NCBI GenBank assembly: GCA_029906195.1
Contig: JARWSJ010000001.1
Location: forward strand, 2,790,001 to 2,854,000
Reading direction: 5' to 3'
Length of the DNA stretch: 64,000 bases
Source of the DNA: Chitinophagaceae bacterium 26-R-25
GTDB lineage: Bacteria; Bacteroidota; Bacteroidia; Chitinophagales; Chitinophagaceae
Shown here: piece by piece, positions 9,071 to 18,228 of the stretch
Position numbering within the stretch: position 1 is the stretch's first letter
Layout: each line of letters starts with the position of its first letter
The notes under the pieces: model-generated
Told to the model about the DNA's origin: nothing
The model's database searches: none
Seen by the model: the letters and a program-made list of their open reading frames with translations, nothing else
Made by a program: the position numbers and the translations under genes

Positions 9071-12007
9071 TTATTTGATAGAACTGAAGTCTGCTGTCAA
9101 TGAGGCTATTCCCATCGCAGGCACCAATACTTCAGTCTGTGCCAGCTTCTCCCCTTTACTTAACACCTTATTGTTCATGCGCACTGACACCGGTTTCCGT
9201 TCCAACCAATTTACTTTCACCACTTCATCTTTAGCAGAGACAGAACGCAACCTTACTTCCATTCTTTTACCCGAATCATCCACCTTAATGATCGACACCA
9301 ATACATTTGGATTATCAGTTATTGACAATGGCGGAGTCAAATTGTTTTTTTGTTTTAGCGGAGTCGCAATCAATGGCTGCGCTTGCTCCATACCAAAACG
9401 ATTGGCCATTCCTGCATCATAAGCTGAATTGTGTGGAAGTAATCGATATCGGAATTCCAATTTACCTTCCTGGCTTAATGGGAAATTCGTATGCCAGTGA
9501 TTGTTCAACGCCCAGGAATATACAGTTGCACTTGGCGCTAGATGTTTGATCCATTTTGGTGAGTTTGTTGCTCCACCAAGGATATCTGCGGTTAAATCTC
9601 CTACTTCAAAAACCGGGGCATCCAATGAACACATGGTCACACCTTTCTCTTTATTGGAAATATCCAGCCAGCGTTGAAAGCCAATCCAGTTTCGGTTAGC
9701 TCCTTCCAATTGGTCGCTATCTATTTTCATTATGCCCCATGGAATGTCCACCATCGTCTCTGGCTCAGAAACATTAAAGGCAAAACCAAAATGCACGCCT
9801 TCTTTTTTCTTTATGGCTTGCTTATCCAGGTTGTTCTTGATATCTACATAAGGCTGGCCTTTTACAACCGTAATGGTGCGTGACAAACTGTTGCAACCTT
9901 CAGCCGCCGATTCCACTAAAATAGAGGCCAGCAGAGGGCCATTTTCCAGAATAGAAATTTTCACATTTGATGTACCGGAAACCCTGTTCAAAGTGTCATT
10001 ACTTTTCAGGTAACGATAACTATTGATGCTACATGCAGCTTTCGCGTCAACGAATTCTTTTGCATCTTTTGTTAAGCTGGATATGTCCCCGGTTTGAGGA
10101 TCAATCACTACTTTAATAATCCCGTTGTTCAGCACGTTATCATGAGCAAGCATTTCATTTGCTACACTCCGGTCTTTTTTCAGCAAGTAGTTCTTTGCTC
10201 CCAGCGCGGGAACATTATCGGCCATAAAAGCCAGTTCCCCTGTTGAAAGTCGTTGCGAGAAAACGGGGTTGCCTTTGTCATCGGCAACACTGTTATAATT
10301 TATACTTTGTTCTTTTGAAATTTTGACCAGTTGACTTCGACTCCACGATAAAGTATTAAAGACTCCAATAATTTCACTTTCATTTTTGGCAACCGGAGCA
10401 AACGCCTGTTGCATTAAGGTTTTGCTTATTCCTTCACCTTTCTGAAAATATCCAAACTTAACTTTTAAAATATCATCAGTAATGGGCTGCTTTGACGGAT
10501 CATAATAACACCAGGTATGTTCCGTTCCCAGGCCCACATTTCTCCAGGCTTCTTTCAGATCTGTGCGTGGTGCAGGTTCTCCTGTATGCAACATTGCCCA
10601 AAGCATTTCATCCTGGATGAGTCGCTCCTTCGTGTTTCTGTTCATGGCTGTTTGCTTTGCTGCTGTACCCAAACCATCAGTCCAATATTCTGTAAAATCG
10701 CCTGACAGAACCGGTAATTGATTACCATATTTCTCTTCAAATTTCTTCATGATGTCCGTAGCACTTGCGATCACCAAATGTGGATAGGCATAGTCTTCAT
10801 TCCAGCTTTTTACAGCCTCTGGCAAATCAGCGTCAATTGGTGTGTTATCGGCCATCGCCCAGGACATAGCGAAAATGTCATAAGGATAGTAATCAGCTCT
10901 CTCCAACTTGGGTAGCATATCACTCAAGTAACCATCAATGAAATGATGCCTGGGAGTATCTGTCTTAACTATGCTAAGCAACTTGGTGGTATCTGTCTGA
11001 CCAAGCATTTTGGGCCAGAATTGAAACCCTTTATACTTTGCGCCGGGAACATAGCTGCCAGGCTGCAGAAAAAGCACTTTTGATTTACCGTCTATACTTT
11101 TCCACCAGAAAGGATGAAAACTCATATCCATTGAACGCCCCACCCTGTCAGAGCCATTATTTAAAGCAAAAATGTATTTGATCCCAAAACTTGCTGCGAC
11201 AGGAACAATGCCCCACGACATGCCCGGCACATCCACTTGCACAAAGGTTTCAATCTTCTTTCCTGTTAGTTTTTCAAAATCCCTGCTATGGTCCAAAAAT
11301 TCAAACATCTCCTCATCTGCAGCCGCACTGGTATTGGTATTCGCATAGCTCGCATCCAAATGGAGATATCCTTTTTTAACAGCGTCGATAACCTGTTGTT
11401 TTTGCTGCTGATTCGCCTCACTAAAAAAACGTTCTACGGGCCACAGAACTTCAGTGTTCCACAAATAACGCGATCCTTCAGGATAAGCAGCAGTTTTTTT
11501 CGCCAACTCTATGCCGTTGAAAATATTACGTCTATGTATCACTTCCACGTTTTGCTGGGTGTTGGTATAACCGATATCAACATGCGCATGAGGGTAGATA
11601 TATACCGTCCATTGTCGCAAGGCGGGCACCTTTACACTCTGCTCCAGCACTTTGTTATTGTTAGCTTGCTTTACAACGATCTTCACGAGGCAATCTGTTT
11701 TTACACCCAGGTCAGCAGGCAGCAAAACATCGAGGGTATCAACACCACTCTTTCCATCAACAGGTAGTAACTCTTTAATGGCACCTGACTCCAATGCAAC
11801 AGTTGCTTTTCCATTCAATGGAGCTCCTTTAAAATACAGCGTTACAGATCTTCCTGGTTTCTTATCGGCACGATGCCGGTAAAAGGACTGCACCTTCACT
11901 GTCATTGAATCGGGAAAAATAGGATGGGCAAAAAGATCGGCCCTAGTGTGTAGCAAAAAAAACAGAATAAATAAACCGATTATACCTGAGTTTAATCTAA
12001 CATTCAT
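9071..12007 (-). CDS. GH38-family secreted alpha-mannosidase-like enzyme
   Basis: This 978-aa protein has a signal peptide (about 1-28) and a small N-terminal beta domain (about 30-130). The GH38 catalytic barrel follows. The zinc motif HAHVDIGYT lies at 140-148 (H142 and D144), and the nucleophile Asp is in QVDVPGMSWG (about D259), matching the WQxDPFG position of classic alpha-mannosidases. The middle and C-terminal beta domains include FNTLSWSRSQLV and SLDAPVFEVGDL. GH38 enzymes cleave alpha-mannosides with retention. This is the divergent bacterial branch, so the exact substrate may not be mannose. The gene appears monocistronic, divergent from the beta-helix gene, and has its own terminator. 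Confidence 0.88.
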   Translation of the reverse strand: MNVRLNSGIIGLFILFFLLHTRADLFAHPIFPDSMTVKVQSFYRHRADKKPGRSVTLYFKGAPLNGKATVALESGAIKELLPVDGKSGVDTLDVLLPADLGVKTDCLVKIVVKQANNNKVLEQSVKVPALRQWTVYIYPHAHVDIGYTNTQQNVEVIHRRNIFNGIELAKKTAAYPEGSRYLWNTEVLWPVERFFSEANQQQKQQVIDAVKKGYLHLDASYANTNTSAAADEEMFEFLDHSRDFEKLTGKKIETFVQVDVPGMSWGIVPVAASFGIKYIFALNNGSDRVGRSMDMSFHPFWWKSIDGKSKVLFLQPGSYVPGAKYKGFQFWPKMLGQTDTTKLLSIVKTDTPRHHFIDGYLSDMLPKLERADYYPYDIFAMSWAMADNTPIDADLPEAVKSWNEDYAYPHLVIASATDIMKKFEEKYGNQLPVLSGDFTEYWTDGLGTAAKQTAMNRNTKERLIQDEMLWAMLHTGEPAPRTDLKEAWRNVGLGTEHTWCYYDPSKQPITDDILKVKFGYFQKGEGISKTLMQQAFAPVAKNESEIIGVFNTLSWSRSQLVKISKEQSINYNSVADDKGNPVFSQRLSTGELAFMADNVPALGAKNYLLKKDRSVANEMLAHDNVLNNGIIKVVIDPQTGDISSLTKDAKEFVDAKAACSINSYRYLKSNDTLNRVSGTSNVKISILENGPLLASILVESAAEGCNSLSRTITVVKGQPYVDIKNNLDKQAIKKKEGVHFGFAFNVSEPETMVDIPWGIMKIDSDQLEGANRNWIGFQRWLDISNKEKGVTMCSLDAPVFEVGDLTADILGGATNSPKWIKHLAPSATVYSWALNNHWHTNFPLSQEGKLEFRYRLLPHNSAYDAGMANRFGMEQAQPLIATPLKQKNNLTPPLSITDNPNVLVSIIKVDDSGKRMEVRLRSVSAKDEVVKVNWLERKPVSVRMNNKVLSKGEKLAQTEVLVPAMGIASLTADFSSIK

Positions 12008-12222
12008 ATGTTGGCATTAAGTTTTTAAAAGTCACTCCAAATCTATTTTAAATTAAAGGGAAGCCCCACAAGTTCTTTACGCAGCATTTAAAGTATTTTA
12101 ATCATTTATTTATATTTTAATAAAAAACTGAGTAGCGTACAGTAAATAAATAGACAATTCAAATTAATTTCTCCCGGTTATTTAATACATTAATGATGCG
12201 CACCTGATTGAGAAACGCTCAA

Positions 12223-12255
12223 CGCAAAATGATTGTTTTTTTTCGCAAATTGACA
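12223..12255 (-). promoter_or_regulatory. 21-bp direct-repeat operator, copy A
   Basis: On the minus strand TGTCA-A is followed by TTTGCG (12244-12249) and, exactly 21 bp on, a second TTTGCG (12223-12228) preceded by CAT. The 33 bp match copies B and D almost base for base. The site lies about 135 bp before the preferred start of the beta-helix gene and has the same orientation relative to that gene as copies B, C and D have to theirs. Confidence 0.7.
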
Positions 12256-12389
12256 TTAGGCAAACATGCAGCTGAAGTAGTTTTATGACTACATTCTTAT
12301 TTGAAAGTCAATTAATAGCATTGCTTGCTCCTGAAATGAAATTAGTCGGCAATTCATTTTTTACTCATTTAATTCAAAATACCCTAACG

Positions 12390-14351
12390 ATGCACTTCCC
12401 TGTCAGACAATATTCAGCGCAGCCAGGCAATTCTAACTGGTTCTCTCTCTTACTACGGCTGAGTTTAATGATAACATTATCTGTTGTCATACCACATGCC
12501 TATGCGATTGCACGCACTCAGGCCACTTACTATGTTGATCCCATAAATGGAAACGACGCAGATAACAGCGGCACTTCGCTTCGTTCAGCCTTTCGAACAA
12601 TTGGCAAAGCCCGCGATGTTGTGCGCACCATCAACAGCAATATGAGGGGCGACATCTATGTTTATTTAAGAAGAGGCACCTACCAACTCGCCTCTACATT
12701 AACGTTTACAGAAAGGGATAGAGGAACAAATGGATACAACATCATTTATTCAGCTTTTCAAAACGAGAAGCCCATTATAAGTGGCGGAAAGCAAATCACC
12801 GGCTGGTCGCTGTATGATGCAAGTCAAAACATTTACAGGGCATATGCAGGTAATATTGAAACAAGGCAATTATATGTAAACGGTGTGCGCGCAACAAGGG
12901 CCAGAAGCACTGTGACCCCATCGCCATTGACTTTTGTCAAAGCTATCGGCTATACCGCCAGCGGAAGCATATTTGTAAATAATGCCAAACCGATGGACCA
13001 GTGGAAAAACCAGCATGATATAGAATTTGTGTACGACGTCGTTTTTACAGCTCCGCGCGAAGAGTTGGATTCCATTATCCATAACGACAGCACAACAACT
13101 TTTAAGATGAAGCAACCCGGATGGGGCTTTGTAACCAACAGAGGAGGAACATCGTTGTCGCAAAAATATTTACCGTGGTACGTTGAAAATGCATATGAAC
13201 TGCTGGATGCGGAAGGCGAATGGTACCTGGACCGAGCTTCCGATTTTCTTTATTATAAACCAAAGGCTGGTGAGGATATGGTAACATCAGAAGTGATAGC
13301 ACCGGTGGTGGAAGAACTGTTAAGAATACAGGGTTCTGACTCCGTTCATAAAGCTGGAAACATTCAGTTTTACGGTATTGCTTTCAGGCATGCAACATGG
13401 CTCCGGCCCAATACATATGGCCAAACGGATGCGCAAAACAATGTTATCAGAGAGGCAACAACCCTGGGAGGTTCAGGTGAGCAAATTATTGGCGCTGCCG
13501 TTAACCTGAAAAATGCCCATTTTGTAAAGTTCGAAAGCGATGTATTTGAAAAGCTTGGTGGAAGCGGACTCAACATGTATGCAGGTTGCCAGGATAATTT
13601 AATAGTTGGATCAAGGTTCTCAGATATTTCAGGAGAAGGGATACAGATTGGCGATTATCTGAATTACCAAAGCCCAACCAGTGAGAACTATGCAAATACT
13701 TCTGATAGCCTGGTAATACTCCGGAACAATGATATCAGCAATAATTACCTGGCCAATTGCGGAGCAGAATATTTTAGCGCAAGTGCGATTGGAGCCGCTT
13801 TCCCTGTAGACATGGACATTAAGCACAATGAGATCAGTGGCATGCCTTACTCTGGCATCCACATTGGATGGGGCTGGGGATCGTTGACAACCGTTATCAA
13901 AAATGTGACGGTGCAAAACAACTATATACATGAGATGAACACAGTTTTAAGAGACGGTGGAGGCATCTATACCAATGGCTTGACCAGTGGAAGCGCTACA
14001 CTGAAAGCAGGCTACTTTAGTGAAAATTATATTGTGAATGTGGCCCACACACCCGGATATGCGATGTATAACGATGAAGCAGCCAATGGAAACACGTGGT
14101 ATGAGTGGAAAAAAAATGTAATTAATACCGCTAGCAGTTATGCATTTCAGTGGAGAAACAGCAATAACTCCTGGGATAGCACTTATACAAATGTTAAGGC
14201 CTGTGGTGTAAATACCAAGATCAATTCGGTGACGAATACCACTGTCGTTTCCGGAAGCTGGCCAGATGCTGCACAAAGAATTATCGATAGCGCCGGATTA
14301 CAGCATCCTTATATTGAAGCTCTAAAACCACGCTCAACTAGTGTTCAATAA
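12390..14351 (+). CDS. secreted right-handed beta-helix enzyme (GH141-like N-terminus)
   Basis: I prefer the ATG at 12390 (653 aa) to the ATG at 12285. It puts the hydrophobic signal (FSLLLRLSLMITLSVVIPHAYA) near the N-terminus and leaves operator A about 135 bp upstream, as for the other copies. The mature protein starts with YYVDPINGNDADNSGT and a DIYVYLRRGTYQL segment, then many short Asn-rich rungs (NDISNNYLANCG, VTVQNNYIHEMN, GGGIYTNG) of a right-handed parallel beta-helix. The N-terminal pattern resembles GH141-type enzymes (fucosidase/xylanase), but I cannot assign catalytic residues. It is divergent from GH38 and followed by a strong terminator. Activity on a pectic or xylan-type glycan is an inference. 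Confidence 0.75.
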   Translation: MHFPVRQYSAQPGNSNWFSLLLRLSLMITLSVVIPHAYAIARTQATYYVDPINGNDADNSGTSLRSAFRTIGKARDVVRTINSNMRGDIYVYLRRGTYQLASTLTFTERDRGTNGYNIIYSAFQNEKPIISGGKQITGWSLYDASQNIYRAYAGNIETRQLYVNGVRATRARSTVTPSPLTFVKAIGYTASGSIFVNNAKPMDQWKNQHDIEFVYDVVFTAPREELDSIIHNDSTTTFKMKQPGWGFVTNRGGTSLSQKYLPWYVENAYELLDAEGEWYLDRASDFLYYKPKAGEDMVTSEVIAPVVEELLRIQGSDSVHKAGNIQFYGIAFRHATWLRPNTYGQTDAQNNVIREATTLGGSGEQIIGAAVNLKNAHFVKFESDVFEKLGGSGLNMYAGCQDNLIVGSRFSDISGEGIQIGDYLNYQSPTSENYANTSDSLVILRNNDISNNYLANCGAEYFSASAIGAAFPVDMDIKHNEISGMPYSGIHIGWGWGSLTTVIKNVTVQNNYIHEMNTVLRDGGGIYTNGLTSGSATLKAGYFSENYIVNVAHTPGYAMYNDEAANGNTWYEWKKNVINTASSYAFQWRNSNNSWDSTYTNVKACGVNTKINSVTNTTVVSGSWPDAAQRIIDSAGLQHPYIEALKPRSTSVQ

Positions 14352-14382
14352 AAATCCTTAAATAACTGATACAAACATTCAC

Positions 14383-14410
14383 AGCGACCGCCCCGAGGCG
14401 GTCGCTTTAT
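14383..14410 (+). terminator. terminator of the beta-helix gene
   Basis: A 10-bp GC-rich stem (14383-14392 with 14397-14406) with a CCGA loop is followed by T-rich sequence, 32 bp past the stop. Confidence 0.9.
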
Positions 14411-14469
14411 TTTACAACAACTACTCACAAAAAATTTACTGTATTGCCTACGGCTCGAACCACAAAAAA

Positions 14470-14494
14470 TCCCGACCACCACAGGCAGTCGGGA
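14470..14494 (-). terminator. terminator of the long minus-strand gene run
   Basis: TCCCGAC (14470-14476) pairs with GTCGGGA (14488-14494), with A/T runs on both sides. It lies about 50 bp past the cupin remnant and marks the 3' end of the operon that begins near 37.9 kb. Confidence 0.75.
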
Positions 14495-14545
14495 CCAAAA
14501 AATCTGTCAATCTTCAGGACTATTCCTTCATCGTTGCACCTAGTC

Positions 14546-14860
14546 TTAATTACTTACTAATTGCAATATCTGATCTTTAAGTTTGCGCATATCCATCTCC
14601 ATTAGATAATGATAGGTAACATCATTAAGGTGGATATTGCTTTTCTCTGCAATAATTACTTCAGCATCTTCGCTCATGGCAATCGTATGCCAGGCGTTGA
14701 CGGGGATATTATAGGTAACGCCCTGCTTCGTAAGAATGCATTCAATATCCATCTGGCTATTATCCACTACAGCATCGATCAATACTGCTTTGCCTTGGGT
14801 GAGTACAAAAATTTCATCAGTATAGGCCCTCCATTTTACTCGTCCTATTTCAGCTATCTG
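14546..14860 (-). pseudogene. cupin-domain remnant lacking its N-terminus
   Basis: The open frame continues in phase directly after the TAG stop of the GH38 gene (14861-14863) and runs 104 codons. The first in-frame start is a TTG at 14782, too late to include the first visible strands. The protein text (KWRAYTDEIFVLTQGKAVLID, then YNIPVNAWHTIAMSEDAEVIIAE) is a small cupin fold like those of Bacteroidota that begin about 25-35 residues earlier. I read it as a cupin gene whose 5' end was lost when it joined the GH38 gene. Expression as a shorter protein from TTG, or by stop readthrough, is possible but unsupported. Natural cupins of this type sit beside sugar enzymes and bind small ligands or metals. 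Confidence 0.6.
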
Positions 14861-17800
14861 CTAATTAATTCTAATCTCCACCACATCCATCCCCGCAATG
14901 CTGATCGCTTTATCAGCGCTTACTATTTCACCTGATTTGGCATGGGTGATTTGCTTTGGTTTTAATTCATTCCAGATAAAATTTGTACTCAATGCCGCGG
15001 GTTCCGGGTTGAACAGGCGAACAGTAAAACCGCCTTCTGCATCAGGTGTTATGCCTACTACCGAGATATGGTTATTGCTTAACTCAAACAAACCGCCTGG
15101 CTTCACACTGTTTTCTTTTACCGGTATGGCTACTAACGGTTGCGTGTATTCGGCTGCAGCCTGCTCCATTTCTGCCTGCTTCACCGTGCCATGCGGACGT
15201 AGTGCATAGTTGAACTTACTTATCCCCGATTGGTCGGCTTTGGAGTTGGTGTACCAGTAATTGTTCATGGCGTAGCTAAACCAATTAGCGGTAGGCTGCG
15301 CTGTTGTTTTCCAATCCTTTTCCATCGAGTTAAGTGTTGTTCTTTCATCGATGATGTTGCCGGGCTCTACCATCGGTGTTTGCAACCAAAGTAGCTGGAT
15401 GCCTTTATTGGCAGAGGATGCATCCATCCAACGACGTCCGCAGACATAATCCAGGTTGGAACCGGGCAACTGGTCGGCAAGAAATTTCATGCTTCCATAA
15501 CCGCCGTCAATTAGGGTGTTGCACAACGTGCTGTCGAATGGAAATCCAAACTGCACACCCTCTTTGCTTCTGATGGCTATTTTGTCTATCGTATTCTCTA
15601 TCATTACCTGATCACCATTGGCATATAAAGAAATTTTTCTTTCAAGATTATTAGCACCCGGTGCAGATGATTGCATTTGTATGGTTGTAACCACAGGTCC
15701 TGCTTCCACTACGGTAATTTTTACTTTACCATTTGTTTTTGCATTGGTGGGATCATATCCGGGTATATACCAATAACTATTCAATCCTTGCTGATTAAAC
15801 TTTCCGGCGTAGTTAAACTGGTTCCCGTTTTTCAGCGTGGTGATGCTGCCGTTATTGGTATTCCATGTTAAGGAAATTTTGCCATTGGTCAACGTGCTAT
15901 CGGTCACGACAAAAACATTGTTTGCAGTTGTTGTTTCATCTGTCAGCTCATATAGAGCTTTACCCAGCGCAGGAATATTTTCTGCTATGAAGACCAGCCT
16001 GCCATCGTTGAGTTTTTGCACAGGACACAGTTTGCCCGATGCAGCTTTCACCGATTTTCCAACCGTGCCGGCCGGCAGCATTACAGGGCCTGTTCTCGTC
16101 CACGATGAAGTATTGAATACAGCAATCTTTTTAGAACGCACATCTGTGATCAGCTGCAATAAATTTTCTGTCAACTGGTTCACAACTGTATCACCATGCT
16201 GCATAAATCCTTTTTTGATGCGCCATTGCTCCTTCACAAATGGTGCATCCGGGTCGTCAATGCTGCAGTTTGCACCCCAGGTATGTTCATGAAACAGGAT
16301 AATGTTCCTCCATGCTGCATAGAATGTAGCAGGCTCATATTTTTGAGGATTGAGCATGGAATAAAGGGTGGAGAGTTGTTGCAAGCGCAGGCTGTTTACC
16401 CTGTTCTTTCCTGTTTCTTCAGCAGAGGACAAAGCACCATCTTCCCAATAGGGGCTGATATCGCCTTTCACCACGGGTATTTGATCACCGTATTTCTTTT
16501 CAAAATCTTCAAACATTTTTTCGGTGGTGCTGAGTATGATCTTCGGCGAAGCATATTTTTCGTTCCATGCGGCTACAAAGCGGGAAATGCTGGTATCAAT
16601 AATTGAGTTGTCCCCTGCAATGGCATAGCGCCATTGCACCATATCATAGGGATATTGCTGGGCAGCCAGTTCGTCCATGTAGGCGCCAATTTTTGCAGGT
16701 CCTTTGTCAAATACCTCACCCGGATTCACGCGAGCCCAGGAAGAGTAACCTTTAGCAGCGGTCCAGAACAATACTTTCTGCTCGCCCGAAGGAGACACCC
16801 ACCACACCGGCTTATCACCCCATGTTTTTACAAAGCCGCCAACGCGTCCTCCAAAATTGGGATAGTCTTCTGATAGAAAATTGGGCCCACTGGAAAAATA
16901 TCTTACTCCACCTTTGGCCAAACCTGCCACGGTTGACCATGCAAAACCGGGTACATCCGATTGCATGGCGCTATTGATGGTGATGCCATATTGCTTTGAT
17001 AATTGTTTTGCAAAGTCGGTGTAATGAAACACTTCCTCCGGCTGACTAAGGCCGGTCAGTATATTGGCGTATGTGGCCGACAGGCAAATGCTGCCTTCTT
17101 TTACTGCCGCTATAAACTTTTGTTTGTCTTCAGGTGATGCTTGCCTTAGCCAATTTTCTATCACCCATGCCGCTTCTTCATTCCATTTAAACCTCGCTTC
17201 TGCAGGATAATTTTTGGTGGCATCAATCATCTTCAAAGCATCATCGATATTCTTATTATGCACCCGTTCCACTTCGGGTTGCAGGTAGTTATAACCCACA
17301 TCCGTATGCGAATGGTGTATAAAATACAACGTGCGATCTACCACCGGCTTCAGTTGCACATATTTACTTGACGACAATTTCCCAGCAACAAAAACTTCTA
17401 CCAAAACACTATCGGCTTTTCCAACGGGCTGCGGTACAGCAACTTCAAACCTGTTGAACCCCTGGCTAACGTTGAAACTGCCACTTTCTTTGTTATTCGT
17501 TTTCACCAATATCTTTTGCGGATTTCCAAAACGTATTGTAGTTAACATGATTGGCCGTTTACCATTCTTTAAAACGAAAGGCATGGCACGAACATCCACT
17601 CTATCTTCCAAAGAAAATTTAGCGGTAAAAAAATAGTCGAGGCTGTTTTGGTTTTGGCCAATCATTTTTATTCTTATCGGTTTGCCGGGCTTTACCCTGC
17701 TCATAGGCAATCGCAGGTAAAGATAACCGTGCGCATCTCTGCGGCCGTCCGTTCTTATTTGCCGAAAGACAAGTCTGGAACTATCAGCTGCGCCAAAGGT

Positions 17801-18181
17801 CCAGTCCCGCTTTTCATTGTTGGGGTATGTAGTGAAGGTGAATAATTTTTGATCATTCACATACAGGTCAAAGTTGCGCAAGCCGCCACTACTGCCACTG
17901 GAATGACTACCCAGCCACGCAAAATACACATAGGGTCCTTTCGCATTCACTGGCACCGCACTTGTCTCCCATTCAATACTTTTTTTACCATCAGTTGCAC
18001 GGGTGATGAGCGACTCATCCGTATAACCGGGATAAGGAGAATTGTAAATGATACTCTCTCCGCTGATCGCCTTTGCATAACCGTTGATCCACTGAATTTT
18101 GCCCAGCCAGGGAACATCTGTTTGTGCAGCAGTTACCAGAGAAATGATGATCAGTACTTGTAGAAAAAATATTTTTTTCAT
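14861..18181 (-). CDS. GH38-family alpha-mannosidase-like enzyme with N-terminal beta-sandwich domain
   Basis: This 1106-aa protein has a signal peptide (MKKIFFLQVLIIISLVTAA). An N-terminal carbohydrate-binding-like sandwich (about 25-240: YVYFAWLGSHSSGSSGGLRNFDLYVN, YLYLRLPMSRVKPG) precedes the GH38 barrel, which begins with FIHHSHTDVGYNY (zinc ligands His and Asp, around residues 295-300) and has the nucleophile in AMQSDVPGFAW. C-terminal beta domains carry VFNTSSWTRTGPV and GVQFGFPF. It is clearly a paralogue of the 9071-12007 enzyme. It lies 47 bp after the GH95-like gene, near the 3' end of the long operon. It is expected to remove alpha-linked mannose or a related sugar in the periplasm. 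Confidence 0.87.
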   Translation of the reverse strand: MKKIFFLQVLIIISLVTAAQTDVPWLGKIQWINGYAKAISGESIIYNSPYPGYTDESLITRATDGKKSIEWETSAVPVNAKGPYVYFAWLGSHSSGSSGGLRNFDLYVNDQKLFTFTTYPNNEKRDWTFGAADSSRLVFRQIRTDGRRDAHGYLYLRLPMSRVKPGKPIRIKMIGQNQNSLDYFFTAKFSLEDRVDVRAMPFVLKNGKRPIMLTTIRFGNPQKILVKTNNKESGSFNVSQGFNRFEVAVPQPVGKADSVLVEVFVAGKLSSSKYVQLKPVVDRTLYFIHHSHTDVGYNYLQPEVERVHNKNIDDALKMIDATKNYPAEARFKWNEEAAWVIENWLRQASPEDKQKFIAAVKEGSICLSATYANILTGLSQPEEVFHYTDFAKQLSKQYGITINSAMQSDVPGFAWSTVAGLAKGGVRYFSSGPNFLSEDYPNFGGRVGGFVKTWGDKPVWWVSPSGEQKVLFWTAAKGYSSWARVNPGEVFDKGPAKIGAYMDELAAQQYPYDMVQWRYAIAGDNSIIDTSISRFVAAWNEKYASPKIILSTTEKMFEDFEKKYGDQIPVVKGDISPYWEDGALSSAEETGKNRVNSLRLQQLSTLYSMLNPQKYEPATFYAAWRNIILFHEHTWGANCSIDDPDAPFVKEQWRIKKGFMQHGDTVVNQLTENLLQLITDVRSKKIAVFNTSSWTRTGPVMLPAGTVGKSVKAASGKLCPVQKLNDGRLVFIAENIPALGKALYELTDETTTANNVFVVTDSTLTNGKISLTWNTNNGSITTLKNGNQFNYAGKFNQQGLNSYWYIPGYDPTNAKTNGKVKITVVEAGPVVTTIQMQSSAPGANNLERKISLYANGDQVMIENTIDKIAIRSKEGVQFGFPFDSTLCNTLIDGGYGSMKFLADQLPGSNLDYVCGRRWMDASSANKGIQLLWLQTPMVEPGNIIDERTTLNSMEKDWKTTAQPTANWFSYAMNNYWYTNSKADQSGISKFNYALRPHGTVKQAEMEQAAAEYTQPLVAIPVKENSVKPGGLFELSNNHISVVGITPDAEGGFTVRLFNPEPAALSTNFIWNELKPKQITHAKSGEIVSADKAISIAGMDVVEIRIN

Positions 18182-18228
18182 GTGACTATTTGTTGTCTAA
18201 ATCGTTATTAGAATTAATGATCGTTTTA

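Noticed and set aside
12008-12222. Search for a second operator for the GH38 gene
   Set aside because: Only copy A is present, and its orientation fits the beta-helix gene; I cannot support a separate site for GH38.
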